This document shows positions 23,875 to 33,839 of a stretch of DNA of 64,000 nucleotides, one piece after another. A program made the position numbers and the translations under genes. This DNA comes from Ampelomyces quisqualis (Eukaryota; Ascomycota; Dothideomycetes; Pleosporales; Phaeosphaeriaceae): assembly GCA_018398575.1 (NCBI GenBank), contig JAGTXZ010000019.1:186001-250000 (forward strand), read 5' to 3'. Every line of letters begins with the position of its first letter. Within the stretch, counting starts at the first letter, position 1. The notes under the pieces were generated by a model. It was not told where the DNA came from. It saw nothing but the letters and a program-made list of their open reading frames with translations, and did no database searches.

Positions 23875-24345
23875 TAAAGATAATAACTATAAAGAATAAA
23901 AGATAATAAGATTACTAGCAGAGCTAGCCTATAAACTATTAATAGAACTTAAAGTAAATAGTAGTAAACGCTTTAACAGATAGAGTAAAGGCAAGAAAAA
24001 GAAGAATAACAGCCTAGACATATACATTAAGACTTTAACTACTAAAATTAAGCGCCTAGAGAAGTAGAATAATAGTACTACAAATAAAGTAAAAGAAAGT
24101 AGAAACAAAGATACTGCGTAAACACAAAATAATATAATATCTACACTAATTACTATACCTAAACAGAAATATAAGAGTACTATAGAAAAATAACAAAAGT
24201 TACTAGAGAAAGATACCTACTCTAGTAGTAAAGAAAAATAAGAAGAGTATAATAAAGATAATAAGAATAAAGATAAAGAGCTCTAGTTAGTAAAACAACT
24301 TATATTAGAAAAAAGGCTATAGCTTTAAGCTCTACTAAACGCAAG
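23875..24345 (+). pseudogene. gypsy-C plus copy: charged N-terminal part of gag
   Basis: A frame rich in Lys, Asn, Glu and Gln with coiled-coil character (KTLTTKIKRLEKQNNSTTNK near 24030-24090), then a Ser/Lys/Asp-rich stretch. Many Lys/Asn are probably former Glu/Asp. The frame runs into the hAT at 24346 and the flanking sequence resumes at 30261, shown by the 8-base duplication. This segment is absent from the minus copy of gypsy-C. Confidence 0.55.
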
Positions 24346-24515
24346 TACGGCAGTAAATAGGTAGGGGTTAGATTAGAGTAGGGTACCTTTACGTAAGACT
24401 CTATATCTAACCTAACCCCTACCTATTTAATTAACGCTAAAAGTAGGTAGAGGTTAGGTTAGAGGTAATTAATTGCAGGTTAAGGTTAGGTTGCATAAGT
24501 TTTGCGCGATTAAAT
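24346..24515. repeat. left end of the hAT: terminal and subterminal repeats
   Basis: The terminal repeat is followed by at least three copies of a ctaacctaaccYctacct-like motif in alternating orientation; two of them (near 24400-24460) could form a 19-base stem. The reversed version stands at 3660-3815. Confidence 0.8.
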
Positions 24516-24810
24516 AAAATTTAAAGTATGTAACTACTAATTTTATAAGATTAGGTTTCTAAAAATATGCTAAATTTTACAGAAGTAAAACTATGCTAGG
24601 GATATTAAAAATAGCACAGTAATCACAAATTTTTATTATAATAAAAAGCAAATTAGGTCTTTATTTCTAATATATATAAAAGTAGAGGATTCTAGATCTT
24701 TTACGCAAATGCTTAATAAGAGCTAAACTTCTAATAGTACCTAAGCGCAAGTCTAACATCCTTTACCTATATAGTAACTCTTTTTGCGTAGATTGCATTT
24801 ATATTTGTAT

Positions 24811-24858
24811 CTATATTTAGTTAGAATTTTGTTAAAAAAAGTAGGTTAGGAAACAAAC
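24811..24858 (-). other. intron 2 of the H3-like gene, copy 2
   Basis: 48 bases from GTTTGT to ATATAG with TCTAAC near the 3' end. It splits the same Asp codon (g|at) as the intron at 2921-2967. Confidence 0.85.
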
Positions 24859-25053
24859 CCTTAAAAAAACTAACTATATAGGCCTTAGCAGCCTCTTAAG
24901 CTGCTCTAATAGCTAATTTTTAAAAGCAAAGACTACTACTAGTGCTTTAGACGCATTCTTAAGCTATTTTGCGCAAGAGTTACTAGAAGAGCAGCTTACA
25001 GATAAGGAGCTTAGTAGACCTCTAGTATTAGCAGATCTTTCTAAGCAATATAG

Positions 25054-25101
25054 CTTTGCGCAGTAAGTAAATAAGCGTAATAAAGAATTGTAATAACCTA
25101 C
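25054..25101 (-). other. intron 1 of the H3-like gene, copy 2
   Basis: 48 bases, GTAGGTTATTAC at the start, TTACTTAC near the branch position, CAAAG at the end. Same position and phase as 2681-2728, and the same TTATTAC direct repeat. Confidence 0.85.
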
Positions 25102-26193
25102 TACCTAGCTTAAGGTACCTTTTTTTTTAGAAGCTACTTTTTGAGTTTTTGCGGCTAGGCTTTTCCTAGCAGATTTTCTAGCAGCCTTACTAGCTAGGTC
25201 TTTAGCAACTACAGTGCCCCTAGTAACAGCGTCCTTAACTTTAGATTTGCGTTTTTATAGAGCTATAGTTGTAGTGTTATAGAGTTATAGATTTAATATT
25301 GTAATAATTTAGGTTGTTTTAGTGCCTAGTAAATAAGCAGTAAGCAGGCTTAGCGCAGGAAATTAGGTCTTAGCGTAAAATTTATGCAGGAGCTAATTTA
25401 AAACTGCTAGCGCTACTAGAAGACTAGAACGTAATAAAAAACTATATTAACTTACAAACCTACTTAGAATTGTGCTAGCTTTTGTTCTAGCTATATATTA
25501 AAATTAAAGAGTAGATTTCTATAGACTTGTTAGTTGTTTATGTAAAATAGGCTAAAAGGTAGTAAGCGCAGGCAGTAGGCAGAAAGCACGCTAGTAGCCT
25601 GCTTGCGTACAGACTAACTTACTGCGTTATTAGTTATAGGCTGTTAAAATAAAATACTAAAGCTATACACCTGCAATAGCAACACGCTTTATTATATTAC
25701 TTTATTATACTTAGCGCTATAGAATCTGTTAAGTCTAAGAAAATTAAGGTTGTTAACAAGCCTAAGGGCTTTCTGCTACCTATTCCTGTTAGAGTTCTGC
25801 TAAATTTTAAGGAAGAGGAGTAGGCCTAGCTTACAATAGTAACATTCTTAGAACTTTACTATAAATTATACTTATTTGTCTAGGGTTTTGCTTCTAGAGA
25901 TAATAAGATTAGCTATATCCTTAACTCTTGTAGTAGTAATACGCTAAAGCAAGGCTAACTAACAAATTTTAAAGTTAACTCTAGCAGGCAGCTTAGCAGC
26001 AGCGCTATACAATCTAGGAAGCTAGCTGCTATTGCAAAGGCTAAGTCCTTAGACTAATTAGCTAAATATTAGCTTAAGAAGAAGGTTGAGAGAGGCAATA
26101 GGTACAAGGCGTTGTCTCTAAGGTAACAAGCTAAGAAACTTAAGTATAAGCTTAAGGCCTAGGCAGCAAAGCGTTTTAATAGCAAGTAATCGA

Positions 26194-26241
26194 GTAAGTT
26201 ATTACACCTTTTTATTACGTTATTTTTACTAACATGCAAAG
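26194..26241 (+). other. intron in hAT accessory ORF, copy 2
   Basis: 48 bases: GTAAGTTATTAC, then TTTTTATTACG, ACTAAC (26228-26233) and AAAG at the end. Nearly the same sequence as intron 1 of the H3-like gene on the other strand. Confidence 0.75.
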
Positions 26242-26572
26242 CTAAGTAGTTAACAGCTTCTATTGCTTAAGTTAATTAAAAATAGAAGGCTATCTAAATT
26301 AAAATTAATATGCGCGCCTACAACATTATTATAAAAAAGTCCTCTGCAGTAACTTTAGACTTAAAGCAAAAAAAATTGTTAGCTTAAGCTTATACTTGCG
26401 TTTATAGGCCTAGTAGGGCTGTAGAAGGAATACTCTAAAGGGAGTATACTTGTAGGCTACACCTCCTTAAGAGAAATAGCTTTAAGACACTATAGGCTAA
26501 GGCTAAATAGCTTAAATTTCGCAATAAGCTAACGCCTAACAAGTTGGCTCTAGTAACTAATTAGAATTAGCA

Positions 26573-26615
26573 GTAAGTTTATTACGTTATTTTATTACAT
26601 ACTTATTCTAACTAG
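26573..26615 (+). other. intron in hAT accessory ORF, copy 2
   Basis: 43 bases: GTAAGT, TTATTACG, TTTTATTACA, CTAAC (26608-26612), TAG. It could also end at 26623. Aligned with 1174-1224 of copy 1. Confidence 0.7.
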
Positions 26616-26949
26616 TCTGCTAGAAGGCGTACGCTAATACCTCTTTCTATGTTTAATTAGCTTCTAGAGCTCTATAGTAATATGCTATACGTTAAGAAAC
26701 GCAATAAGACTAAATGTAAGAAAGAGGTTAAAGATTCTGGTAAAGAGCTAGAGGCATACTATAAGACGTTGCCTAATAAATATAAAGATAAGGAGAATAA
26801 AGATTAGAGCAATAGCACCTAAGAGAGGTTCTCTAATAGTACTTAAAAGACCTGTTTAGACGCTAAGTAACATGTATAATTAAATCTGCTGTATATTATT
26901 GCCTAATATAGTTAAGACCTGAAAATTTTGCTACTACTGTAAAACCTAA

Positions 26950-29860
26950 TTTCTTAATTTTTGAAAGTTTAGCCCTACTATCTGCTCTCTAACTAAGGGA
27001 ATAACGCCTTTAGTAGAACGCCTACCTCTTTTACTTAAAGTAACACTAAACTATAGTTTTGCTATTCTATTGTTGCTGCAATTACTACTCTCTTTTTACA
27101 AGATATTACTACTTTGTTATTACACTTTTTTATTACACATATAGACCTAAGCAACTCTCTTTTACTTCTAGACAACCTATACCCTAATCTGCCTAAAATA
27201 CTCTATAAATTTATACTTAACGCCTCCTAAATTCTTAAGTCTGGAATTAAGAGAATAGTTACTGTCTTTAAGCAGCTAATTTAAGATAATGCTACTATAT
27301 GTGCTGTATAGAATGCCTAGTAGCAGAACACGTTATAGGCCTAAGACTCTAATAATTCTAATTCTTAATAGAGTAGAGCTAAACGTTCTGCTATTATATA
27401 GACTTAATTTAGAGAAGAAGCCTATATTAAAAGTAGCAAACTATACGTATATTGCCTAAACTGTAGGCATATACTTTAATACCTAACTAATAAGTATATA
27501 GAGACAAAACACCTTAGCAACTACCTTTAGTCTAATAGTTACAGAAAGGTTACAGAATCTATCTATATAAGGCAGCTACTCCTATTTGTTACACTATTAT
27601 ATTTACAACCTCTGTAACTGTTTACTACCTAGCAATTTAAACTAGAAATTGTATAAGTACTTTTTGATAGAAACTAGTCTTTTTAAACATTAGAGCAACC
27701 CTTATTTTGCTGCTTTGTAGAGTTTTTCTAGCCTAGCACTACTATACCTAGCTAATACAAGTTTACTCTTATACTTTAGAAACAATACAAGCAGGTAACT
27801 AAAAACCTTCTTTCTAATTTTAGTAAGTTAACAAAAATCTTAATTGCTCTTAACGCCTAGTCTACTACTAACTACCTAAGCTTTTTAGCTATTAAAGCCT
27901 ATTATATTAACACTAGTTAGCAGATAAGAAAGGTTCTATTAGATTTTGTGCCCTTACGTAGGCAGCACACTAAGGTTTCTATAGTATCTAATCTTATGTA
28001 GGTACTTAAAAACACAAAAACATTAAAATAATTACTAGCAGTTACCTGCGACAACGCTTTAAACAACAGTACCCTTAGTAGAAGCCTAGAAAGCAATCTT
28101 GCTAATAAGAGAGTTTCTTAGAATACAAAGAAAAACACTATACTATGCCTTGCCTATATTATTAACCTGGTAGTACAGGACATAATAGCCTACCTAAGGC
28201 TAACAGCCTTACCTGAGATTAAAGAGGCTTAGCAGCTGCAACGCTATTACGTTTACTAGATTAATAATAGCATATTAGTGCCTAACTCCTTGTAAAAGGT
28301 ATATTACACCCTTTATTACAATTCTTTATTACACACTAAGCTCTTCTAGATCTAGGCAATTTGTATTGCTATTAATTTGTTCTCCTAACGTTTTAAACAA
28401 TTCCTAAAGGTATAATCTAATATACTACTAAAAAATTAACTCTGTGTAATTTAAGATGTTAAGACTAGGTAGAATTTAACCTATAATATGTGCGAGCGCG
28501 CCTACTCTCTAGCTACTTATATTAACAAGTAACTAGAGTAAGAGATTACACTTAATTAGGCCTTATAAGGTAGCAGTAGTAATTTACTAAATAACAACGC
28601 AGTTACAGACTTTAAGAACCTTAAAAGGCTTTAGCTAGTACCTGCTAAGAAGTTACACCTTAGGGCAATAACACGTATGCTAGCAAACTTTAAAACAGCT
28701 ACTAACAGAATTAGTAAAAGCAATACACCTTAGGCCCTATACATCTAGTTAATATATAACAGACTTTTTAACTTTTTAGATTAAATAACAACTAAGCTAT
28801 CTAATAAGGAGAATAAGACTAGCTATTATAAGGAGTAGCTAGCTGTAGTAAAGGTAGTAGTAGAGAAAGGCAAGAAGAAGTTGTTAAAGTATTATTTACG
28901 CACAGATAAGAAACAAGAATATCTTTACAACGTTATAACTATTCTTAATCTATCCTAGAAGCTTACTATATATAAGGTAGAGACTATGTTTATTACATAG
29001 GTTTATTACAGCGCACTGCTAATAAAACCTAGAGTAACACATAGGAACTAGACTTTAAACGTATATACTAGTGTTAGTTTTTAGACTATATTAATTAATA
29101 CAAAAACAACTCTGTAGTAATAAACAAAGACTGCACTTTAGTTTATCCTTTACAACTATAACATCTACCTAAACACTAGTAGTTTAGAAGGCCTTTTTTT
29201 TAAACAATATAGTCTAGTAGGTTAAGCGCTAATTTCTCTTATAAAACTAACGCAAGTATTAGACTACTCTGTGCAAAAGCTCTTTACTACCTTAGCACTT
29301 CTCTAACTAGTAAAGAAGATAAAGAAGAGTTATTAAATATACTTATCTAGTAGCAGGCTAATATAGACACGTACCTACGCCTAGCCTAGGTAGCTAAAGA
29401 CGTACTAGCTGTACAGCTTGCAGAAGTTAGGGTTAAGCGCTTGTTTAATACTATAAGAGACGTTCTAAAAGATTAACAGCACAGGCTTAGAGCAGAAACA
29501 ATCTAGAAGATTATAGTTATAAAACACGCAATTACTAAGAAGGACGTATAACTAAACTGTTCTACACTATAATTACTAACTGCAGGATCTTAACACAGCG
29601 CTAAGAGTGTCTAAGATCTACTTAAGCTTTTAGGTCCTATTAATTTTGCTAGTCTAACTAGCTCTAGAATCTAACGTTTTAAGGATTTGACAAGCAATAA
29701 GGAGTAGGAGAGTAACAAAAAGAATAATATTAGGAAATCTGCAACGCCTTTGTATAGTGCACTACTCTAGACTTCTTAGTATAAGCAGCGCCTACAGAGA
29801 AAGAGATTAAGGCCTTCTTGTTTCTTAGACTAGCAAGTGTAATAAAAAAATGTAATAAAT
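26950..29860 (+). pseudogene. hAT transposase with BED zinc finger (decayed)
   Basis: A Ser/Asn/Gln-rich N-terminus leads to a BED-type finger at 27453-27524 (C-L-N-C...K-H-L-S-N-Y, last His changed to Tyr). The RNase H-like core shows TCDNALNNSTL near 28044-28075 and CLAYIINLVVQDIIAYL near 28147-28195. The C-terminal dimerisation region reads VAKDVLAVQLAEVRVKRLFN and DVLKDQQHRL at about 29390-29500, matching the hAT pattern of A...L...S/A..VER.FS...D......R. A probable intron lies at 28299-28349. Many Gln/Trp/Arg codons are now TAA/TAG. Confidence 0.87.
28299..28349 (+). other. probable intron in the hAT transposase
   Basis: 51 bases from GTATATTACACC to TCTAG, with CACTAAG as a possible decayed branch site and repeated TTATTACA. 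Removing it joins the part before it to a helix-rich segment typical after the hAT core. Confidence 0.5.
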
Positions 29861-30100
29861 AGTAGCTCTTAACTATCTAAAACAACCTAAGTAAAAAACA
29901 GTAATAAATATCTATAATAAGCAGGTTATAAAGCTAATTAAACAGCTGCAAGATTAGACTATTTCTGCAATAACCTTATCTTAGGATATATGCTAAAATA
30001 AACTTATTTCTTTTGCCCTACTTTACTCTTAAGTAACATACTTGTTATAGGCGTTAGATTAAAGGCGCTGCACAAGTATAACTCTATAGCAGGTACTCTA
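29861..30100. other. non-coding 3' part of the hAT
   Basis: No gene seen. A reversed copy of the intron-type repeat (gtgtaataaaaaaatgtaataa) lies at 29837-29858, just before this stretch. Confidence 0.5.
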
Positions 30101-30260
30101 ACTAAACTAACAACCTAACCTTAACACCTTAAGCTATATACCCTAACCTAAACTCTACACTAGCCCCTGCGTAACCTAAACCCTACCCTACCCCTCTTGT
30201 GCTTAACCCCAACCTAACTTCTACCTATAAGCAGATACCCTAAAACTATTTACTAGCGTA
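30100..30260. repeat. right end of the hAT: subterminal and terminal repeats
   Basis: Rich in ccctaacctaaa and cctaaaccctaccct, all in one orientation here, then ctatttactagcgta (30246-30260), the inverted partner of 24346-24360. The resemblance to telomere repeats (CCCTAA) is only partial. Confidence 0.8.
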
Positions 30261-31820
30261 AACGCAAGGTAAGTATACTATAGAAAGCTTATAACTATAA
30301 TCTACGTAACTAATACGTAAGACAGAATAGTAGATAAACTGCAAGCTTAAATTAGAGTAGTAATAGAATACTGCTAAGAGGACAAATAGTAGACAGTAGC
30401 TAACTTCTTTAAATCTTTTTTAAAAGACTTTAAGAATAACACGCTTATAATATTATATTTATTATAGAGACTAATAGTTCTATTTATAGTATACTAACTA
30501 ATAAAGGCTTATATACTTTATAAAAAAGAGCTATCTTTAGATAATAGCAGTATATTTAGAAATATAATAGGTATAAAGAAAACAAGATTAGCTATACTTT
30601 TAATAATTATAGGGTATGCGCACTTTAAGAACTAGACTAAAGTATAAGAAAGCTAATTAAAGAATAAAACTAGTTAACATAGAGCTAAAGATAATAGTTA
30701 AGAATAGTACTCTATAATAGACTAACAGACATTCTTATATATATGCAAAAAAAGCTCTTTAATACTAAAAGAGCTATAGATAGCAGTATCTATAGTAAGT
30801 AAATAGAGCTGCGTACTAGCTATATAGAAGGCTAAAATTATTACTATAGGCCTCTGCAAATCTAAATAGTGCAACCTAAAAGACTTTCTTATACTCTATA
30901 TCTACTTTATAGATAATACTCTTCTATAAGGTAGAGTTGCACTAAGAGTAGATAAAGAAATAGAGATAAGAATTAATCTGTAAGTTAAATAGCACTTTAC
31001 AGCATTTAACTAAAATATTCTACTACGTAAATTTACAAAGAATAGTAAGAAGTATATAGAAAAAGTTTTATAGTTTATCTAAGAACGCTATATACTAAAA
31101 GTCTACCTAAATACAACTGCGCACTATCTAGCACTATCTACTAGCTAATTTATAATTGTATATAGCAACATAATACTAGTAAAATGTATACTTAATAAAT
31201 AGTAAACTAAAAGGCTTATAACTACACGTAAAATATTATTAAGAGGTAGTAAAGTAAGCGTAAAAGACACTCTTAATATTTCTTGCTACGTAGTAATATA
31301 GAGACGTATTATCTTTAATAAGTTCTATAACTACAAATCTAAGAACACTATTATAGGTAACTTATATAAAACTATTTAAAGTAAGAACTATAGTTATTAG
31401 TAGAAGGCCTAGGCCCTCTTAGGTATACTAATAGAAAAGAGTCTCTATAAGATACTTATTTTTATCTCTCTAGTGCTTAGTAGACTATAAGATAATAAGA
31501 ACTTCTTAAACTAGCACTATCTTACAGGTAAGAAGGACAATATAGATGGTTCTAAACTGTTTACTACTGCTAACTTTGTATACGTAAGTATTAAGAAAAT
31601 TATAGATATAAGAGAGATAAGAAAGATATTAAGCCTAGCTATAGTAAAGAGCTAGGATACCTACTTATCTAAGGTATAAGAAGAAGTTAAAAATATACTT
31701 AATTCTCTTAAGTATATAGCGCTTATAGTGTTAGAAAAAAAGATTATAGTAAGGTTTATACTGCGTTAAACTCTAGTTACGCAAGACCTATAAAGCTAGA
31801 AGATTTTAGGTATTAAAGGC
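30261..31820 (+). pseudogene. gypsy-C plus copy: gag-like region
   Basis: Continuation of 23875-24345 after the hAT. It aligns in reverse with 7671-9229. The most continuous frame in the second half runs from about 31270 to 31820, continues past the copia insertion at 53388 (…ILGIKG then NFLTFYQLYQ), and leads into the protease region. No certain zinc knuckle seen. Confidence 0.55.
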
Positions 31821-32039
31821 TGTAGGAGCTAAGCAATACTATAGATTAAATTGTTGTAAGTAAAAAGAATTGTATTACTTATTCTATACTATGTAAAGAT
31901 TAATTAGATTAAATACACTAAGCTAAGAGATAGCTTAATTAGTTAGTCTAATTCTAAAAGTATTCTTACTTTCTTAGTAACATGCTTAGGTATTATACGT
32001 AACAATCCTATAATCTACTAATTTACATACTCTGTTACA
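31821..32039 (-). repeat. 3' LTR of the reverse copia
   Basis: 219 bases, on the plus strand TGTAGGAGC to TGTTACA. Reverse-complement match to 9230-9448 and 23656-23874. Confidence 0.93.
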
Positions 32040-32690
32040 TACCTCCTAGATTAGGTAAACTTGTTAGCTTGCCTAACCTGTTTAGTAGACCAAAAGTAGT
32101 AATTAAGGCAAATAGTAATACTGCTTTATATTGCAAGCGTTGCGTTACTTAATTTATTAGCTTAAACGTAAGTTATTAGCGCATAAATTCCTAATTATTT
32201 ACTATATATGTAAACAAATTTAATATTAGTATTGTTTGCTTACAATTGTAACTAACGTTGTCTTAACTAGGTCTTGTATAGAGGTCTTATAAGTAGGTAG
32301 TCTTATATTATAGAAGCAAACAGACTGTTAGTGTAGGTTTACTTATAGGCTAAGCTTTAATTTAAAGTGTTTACTGTTGCCTAGCCTATTAGCTAGGTAA
32401 GAGGCAGTCTGTTTACGCGTGTTATTATAGAGTAAGATTGCGCAACTAGGTAAGAGAGTAGTAGGTAAGCTTATTACCTTGTAGTTGCGTAGCTTAGGTA
32501 TAAAAAGCCTACCTGCTCTCTTATTCTTATACTCTAGAGTATTAATTAACTTATTAATTAACTTATTAATTAACTTATTAACTCGCTATCTATCTACTTA
32601 TTCTTCTTATTATCTACTTTATTAACTACTTGCTTAATCTTCTCTATTATAGTAAGTTTTTCTGCTTTTAATCTAGTCTATTGCTAACTT
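32040..32690. other. copia 3' non-coding region, reverse copy
   Basis: No gene seen. Contains a tandem ttaattaactta (32545-32585) and the mirror image of 23061-23655. Confidence 0.5.
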
Positions 32691-33720
32691 AAGTAGCTGC
32701 CTAAAAAGAATCCTACTATTATAGTTAATAAGATAGCCTACGCGCACACTTACAAGAAGAACGCTACTACTACTACTACGCCTGCTGTTAAGAGTAAAGC
32801 TAACAATTTAAATCTGCTGCGCTAATTCTAGCGCAAGACTAAGCAGCGCAATCTCTTGCTTAAGAGTAGAGTAGTTTTTAGCTAAGAGACTATTAAAGTT
32901 AAAAAAGAAAAGCTTTTCTTTAGTTTATACTTGCGCTACGCCTTTTAGTTTACTAATAAGTAAAGTAATAGCTACTACTATAGTAAGGCTAGATTAATAA
33001 TAAGTAAGTGTTATATAGCTAACTTAACCTATTCTTGCGTTAAGATGTAGGTTACTCTAGTTGCTATTAATAATATACTTACTAATACAAGTAGTTCTAG
33101 CAATCTGTATAAGTAGACTATACAAATTATTATTAGTATATTTAAGAAAACTATCTAGGTAAGTTTTAAAGATTATTTAATCTTAGAAATAGCTAATTTG
33201 TTATAAGAGTTAAAGAAGGCTTACGTATAGCTTAACTAGCAGCTTAAGGCTGCAAAGGCTATGCAGCAGGCTTAAAGCGTTCTAGCTCTTAGTAGTTTTA
33301 GAGTAAGCTTAAGCTATATTAATCTAACTTTTAGCTTACTAAGTGCTAAGCCTGCGCGTTCTACTTAGAGCTTTAGAGAATATAGGTTTAGTAAAGCGTT
33401 AAGTAGGTTTATAGCTTAGGCTCTATTTACGCTAAGTAGGTAGCAGTTGTTGTTTAGTTACTAGCACTACAGCTCTTTCCTGCCTAACGCTCTACTACTT
33501 AAAGAGCAGCTCTAGGCTGCTTAGACTCTAATACCTAAGCGTTAAGAGCTAGCGTAAGATTAGCTGTTGTCTCTTTTGCCTAAAGCTATAGGAACAGTTA
33601 GAGATTTGCTAACTCTAAGCTATAGATTAAGAGCTTTAGGTCTTTTAATTACTAAGTATTATACTTAGGCTTATAAGATAATTAATAAAGTGTTTAACTT
33701 TATAGAGGTAAGTTTCTAGG
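32690..33720 (+). pseudogene. copia antisense accessory ORF, reverse copy
   Basis: On the strand opposite to the copia genes, between RNase H and the 3' LTR. One long frame broken only by TAA/TAG reads KKNATTTTTPAVKSKA, a Lys/Arg-rich part, VSFKDYLILEIANLLQELKKA (likely helical), then a Ser/Arg/Leu-rich end. A possible intron, GTAAGT to a CTAAC branch, lies at about 32646-32690 at the 5' side. No family recognised. The same frame is seen in the plus copia at 22050-23060. Confidence 0.5.
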
Positions 33721-33839
33721 TAGTTTTACTTATAATTTAGAGTTAGTAGTCTTAGTTTTTGCGTGTTTGCTCTGCTTAGATCCTGTAGTAATCTTAAGTT
33801 TTTAGAGTAAGCAAATTAATTAGTAAATAGAAAAGTAAA

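Larger units (their letters stand above)
24713..25266 (-). pseudogene. transposon-borne histone H3-like gene, copy 2 (three exons, one-base slip)
   Basis: Minus-strand exons 25266-25102, 25053-24859 and 24810-24713. The tail reads KDLASKAARKSA, nearly the H3 segment from K18 to A29, with a second ARKS right after. Exon 2 gives LLRKICQYQRSTKLLICKLL (H3 ALREIRRYQ...STELLIRKLP) and AAQEAAKAYIVSFFK; exon 3 DTNINAIYAKRVTI and VKDVRLALRYY. A run of nine A before the RYxKxGT part must be ten to keep phase, as it is in copy 1, so there is a single-base slip. Length would be about 152 residues. The start ATA-GCT fits RIP of ATG-GCT. Loop 1 is about four residues longer than in H3. The first 15 residues do not resemble the H3 K4/K9 region. 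Confidence 0.88.
25400..26880 (+). pseudogene. hAT accessory ORF (basic coiled middle, probable acidic end), copy 2
   Basis: Divergent from the H3-like gene. After an unrecognised N-terminal part (about 25400-25920), residues turn Lys/Ala/Gln-rich (KLKYKLKAQAAKR near 26140) and look coiled. Two introns follow (26194-26241, 26573-26615). The end, about 26700-26870, is full of Lys/Asn/Asp/Glu codons that were probably Glu/Asp before RIP, giving an acidic tail. The same order holds in copy 1. It could be a separate protein or 5' exons of the transposase, since one TAA near 26945 is all that separates the frames. No family recognised. Confidence 0.55.
24346..30260 (+). mobile_element. hAT transposon, copy 2 (complete, 5915 bp) with histone H3-like cargo
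   Basis: Ends tacggcagtaaatag (24346-24360) and ctatttactagcgta (30246-30260) are inverted repeats, flanked by the 8-base duplication. From the left: CTAACC-rich subterminal repeats, an H3-like gene on the minus strand, an accessory ORF and a BED-finger hAT transposase on the plus strand, then a second CTAACC-rich end. At about 5.9 kb it is long for a hAT, because of the cargo genes. It landed in gypsy-C gag. Confidence 0.93.
24338..30268. other. 8-bp target-site duplication of the hAT
   Basis: aacgcaag at 24338-24345 and 30261-30268. Eight bases is the hallmark length of hAT insertions, so the element limits are exact. Confidence 0.93.

Noticed and set aside
3660..24515. A giant DNA transposon with 170-base inverted ends at 3660-3815 and 24346-24515
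   Set aside because: The similarity continues outward on both sides into the H3-like gene and accessory frame, so these are the same end of two oppositely oriented hAT copies.
25054..25101. Plus-strand intron starting GTAAGT at 25063
   Set aside because: The minus-strand reading has the shared TTATTAC repeat and restores the H3 frame in both copies; the plus reading joins nothing.
30100..30260. Interstitial telomere repeat (CCCTAA-like)
   Set aside because: The units are irregular, occur in both orientations in other copies, and end exactly at hAT terminal repeats.
31290..31400. Zinc knuckle in gypsy-C gag
   Set aside because: A Tyr/Asn/Lys-rich stretch looks suggestive, but no frame gives the C-x2-C-x4-H-x4-C spacing with RIP changes alone.
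1..31820. A large inverted segmental duplication (hAT, gypsy-C, copia on both sides)
   Set aside because: The hAT and copia copies sit at different points of gypsy-C and have their own target duplications, so they are separate insertions.
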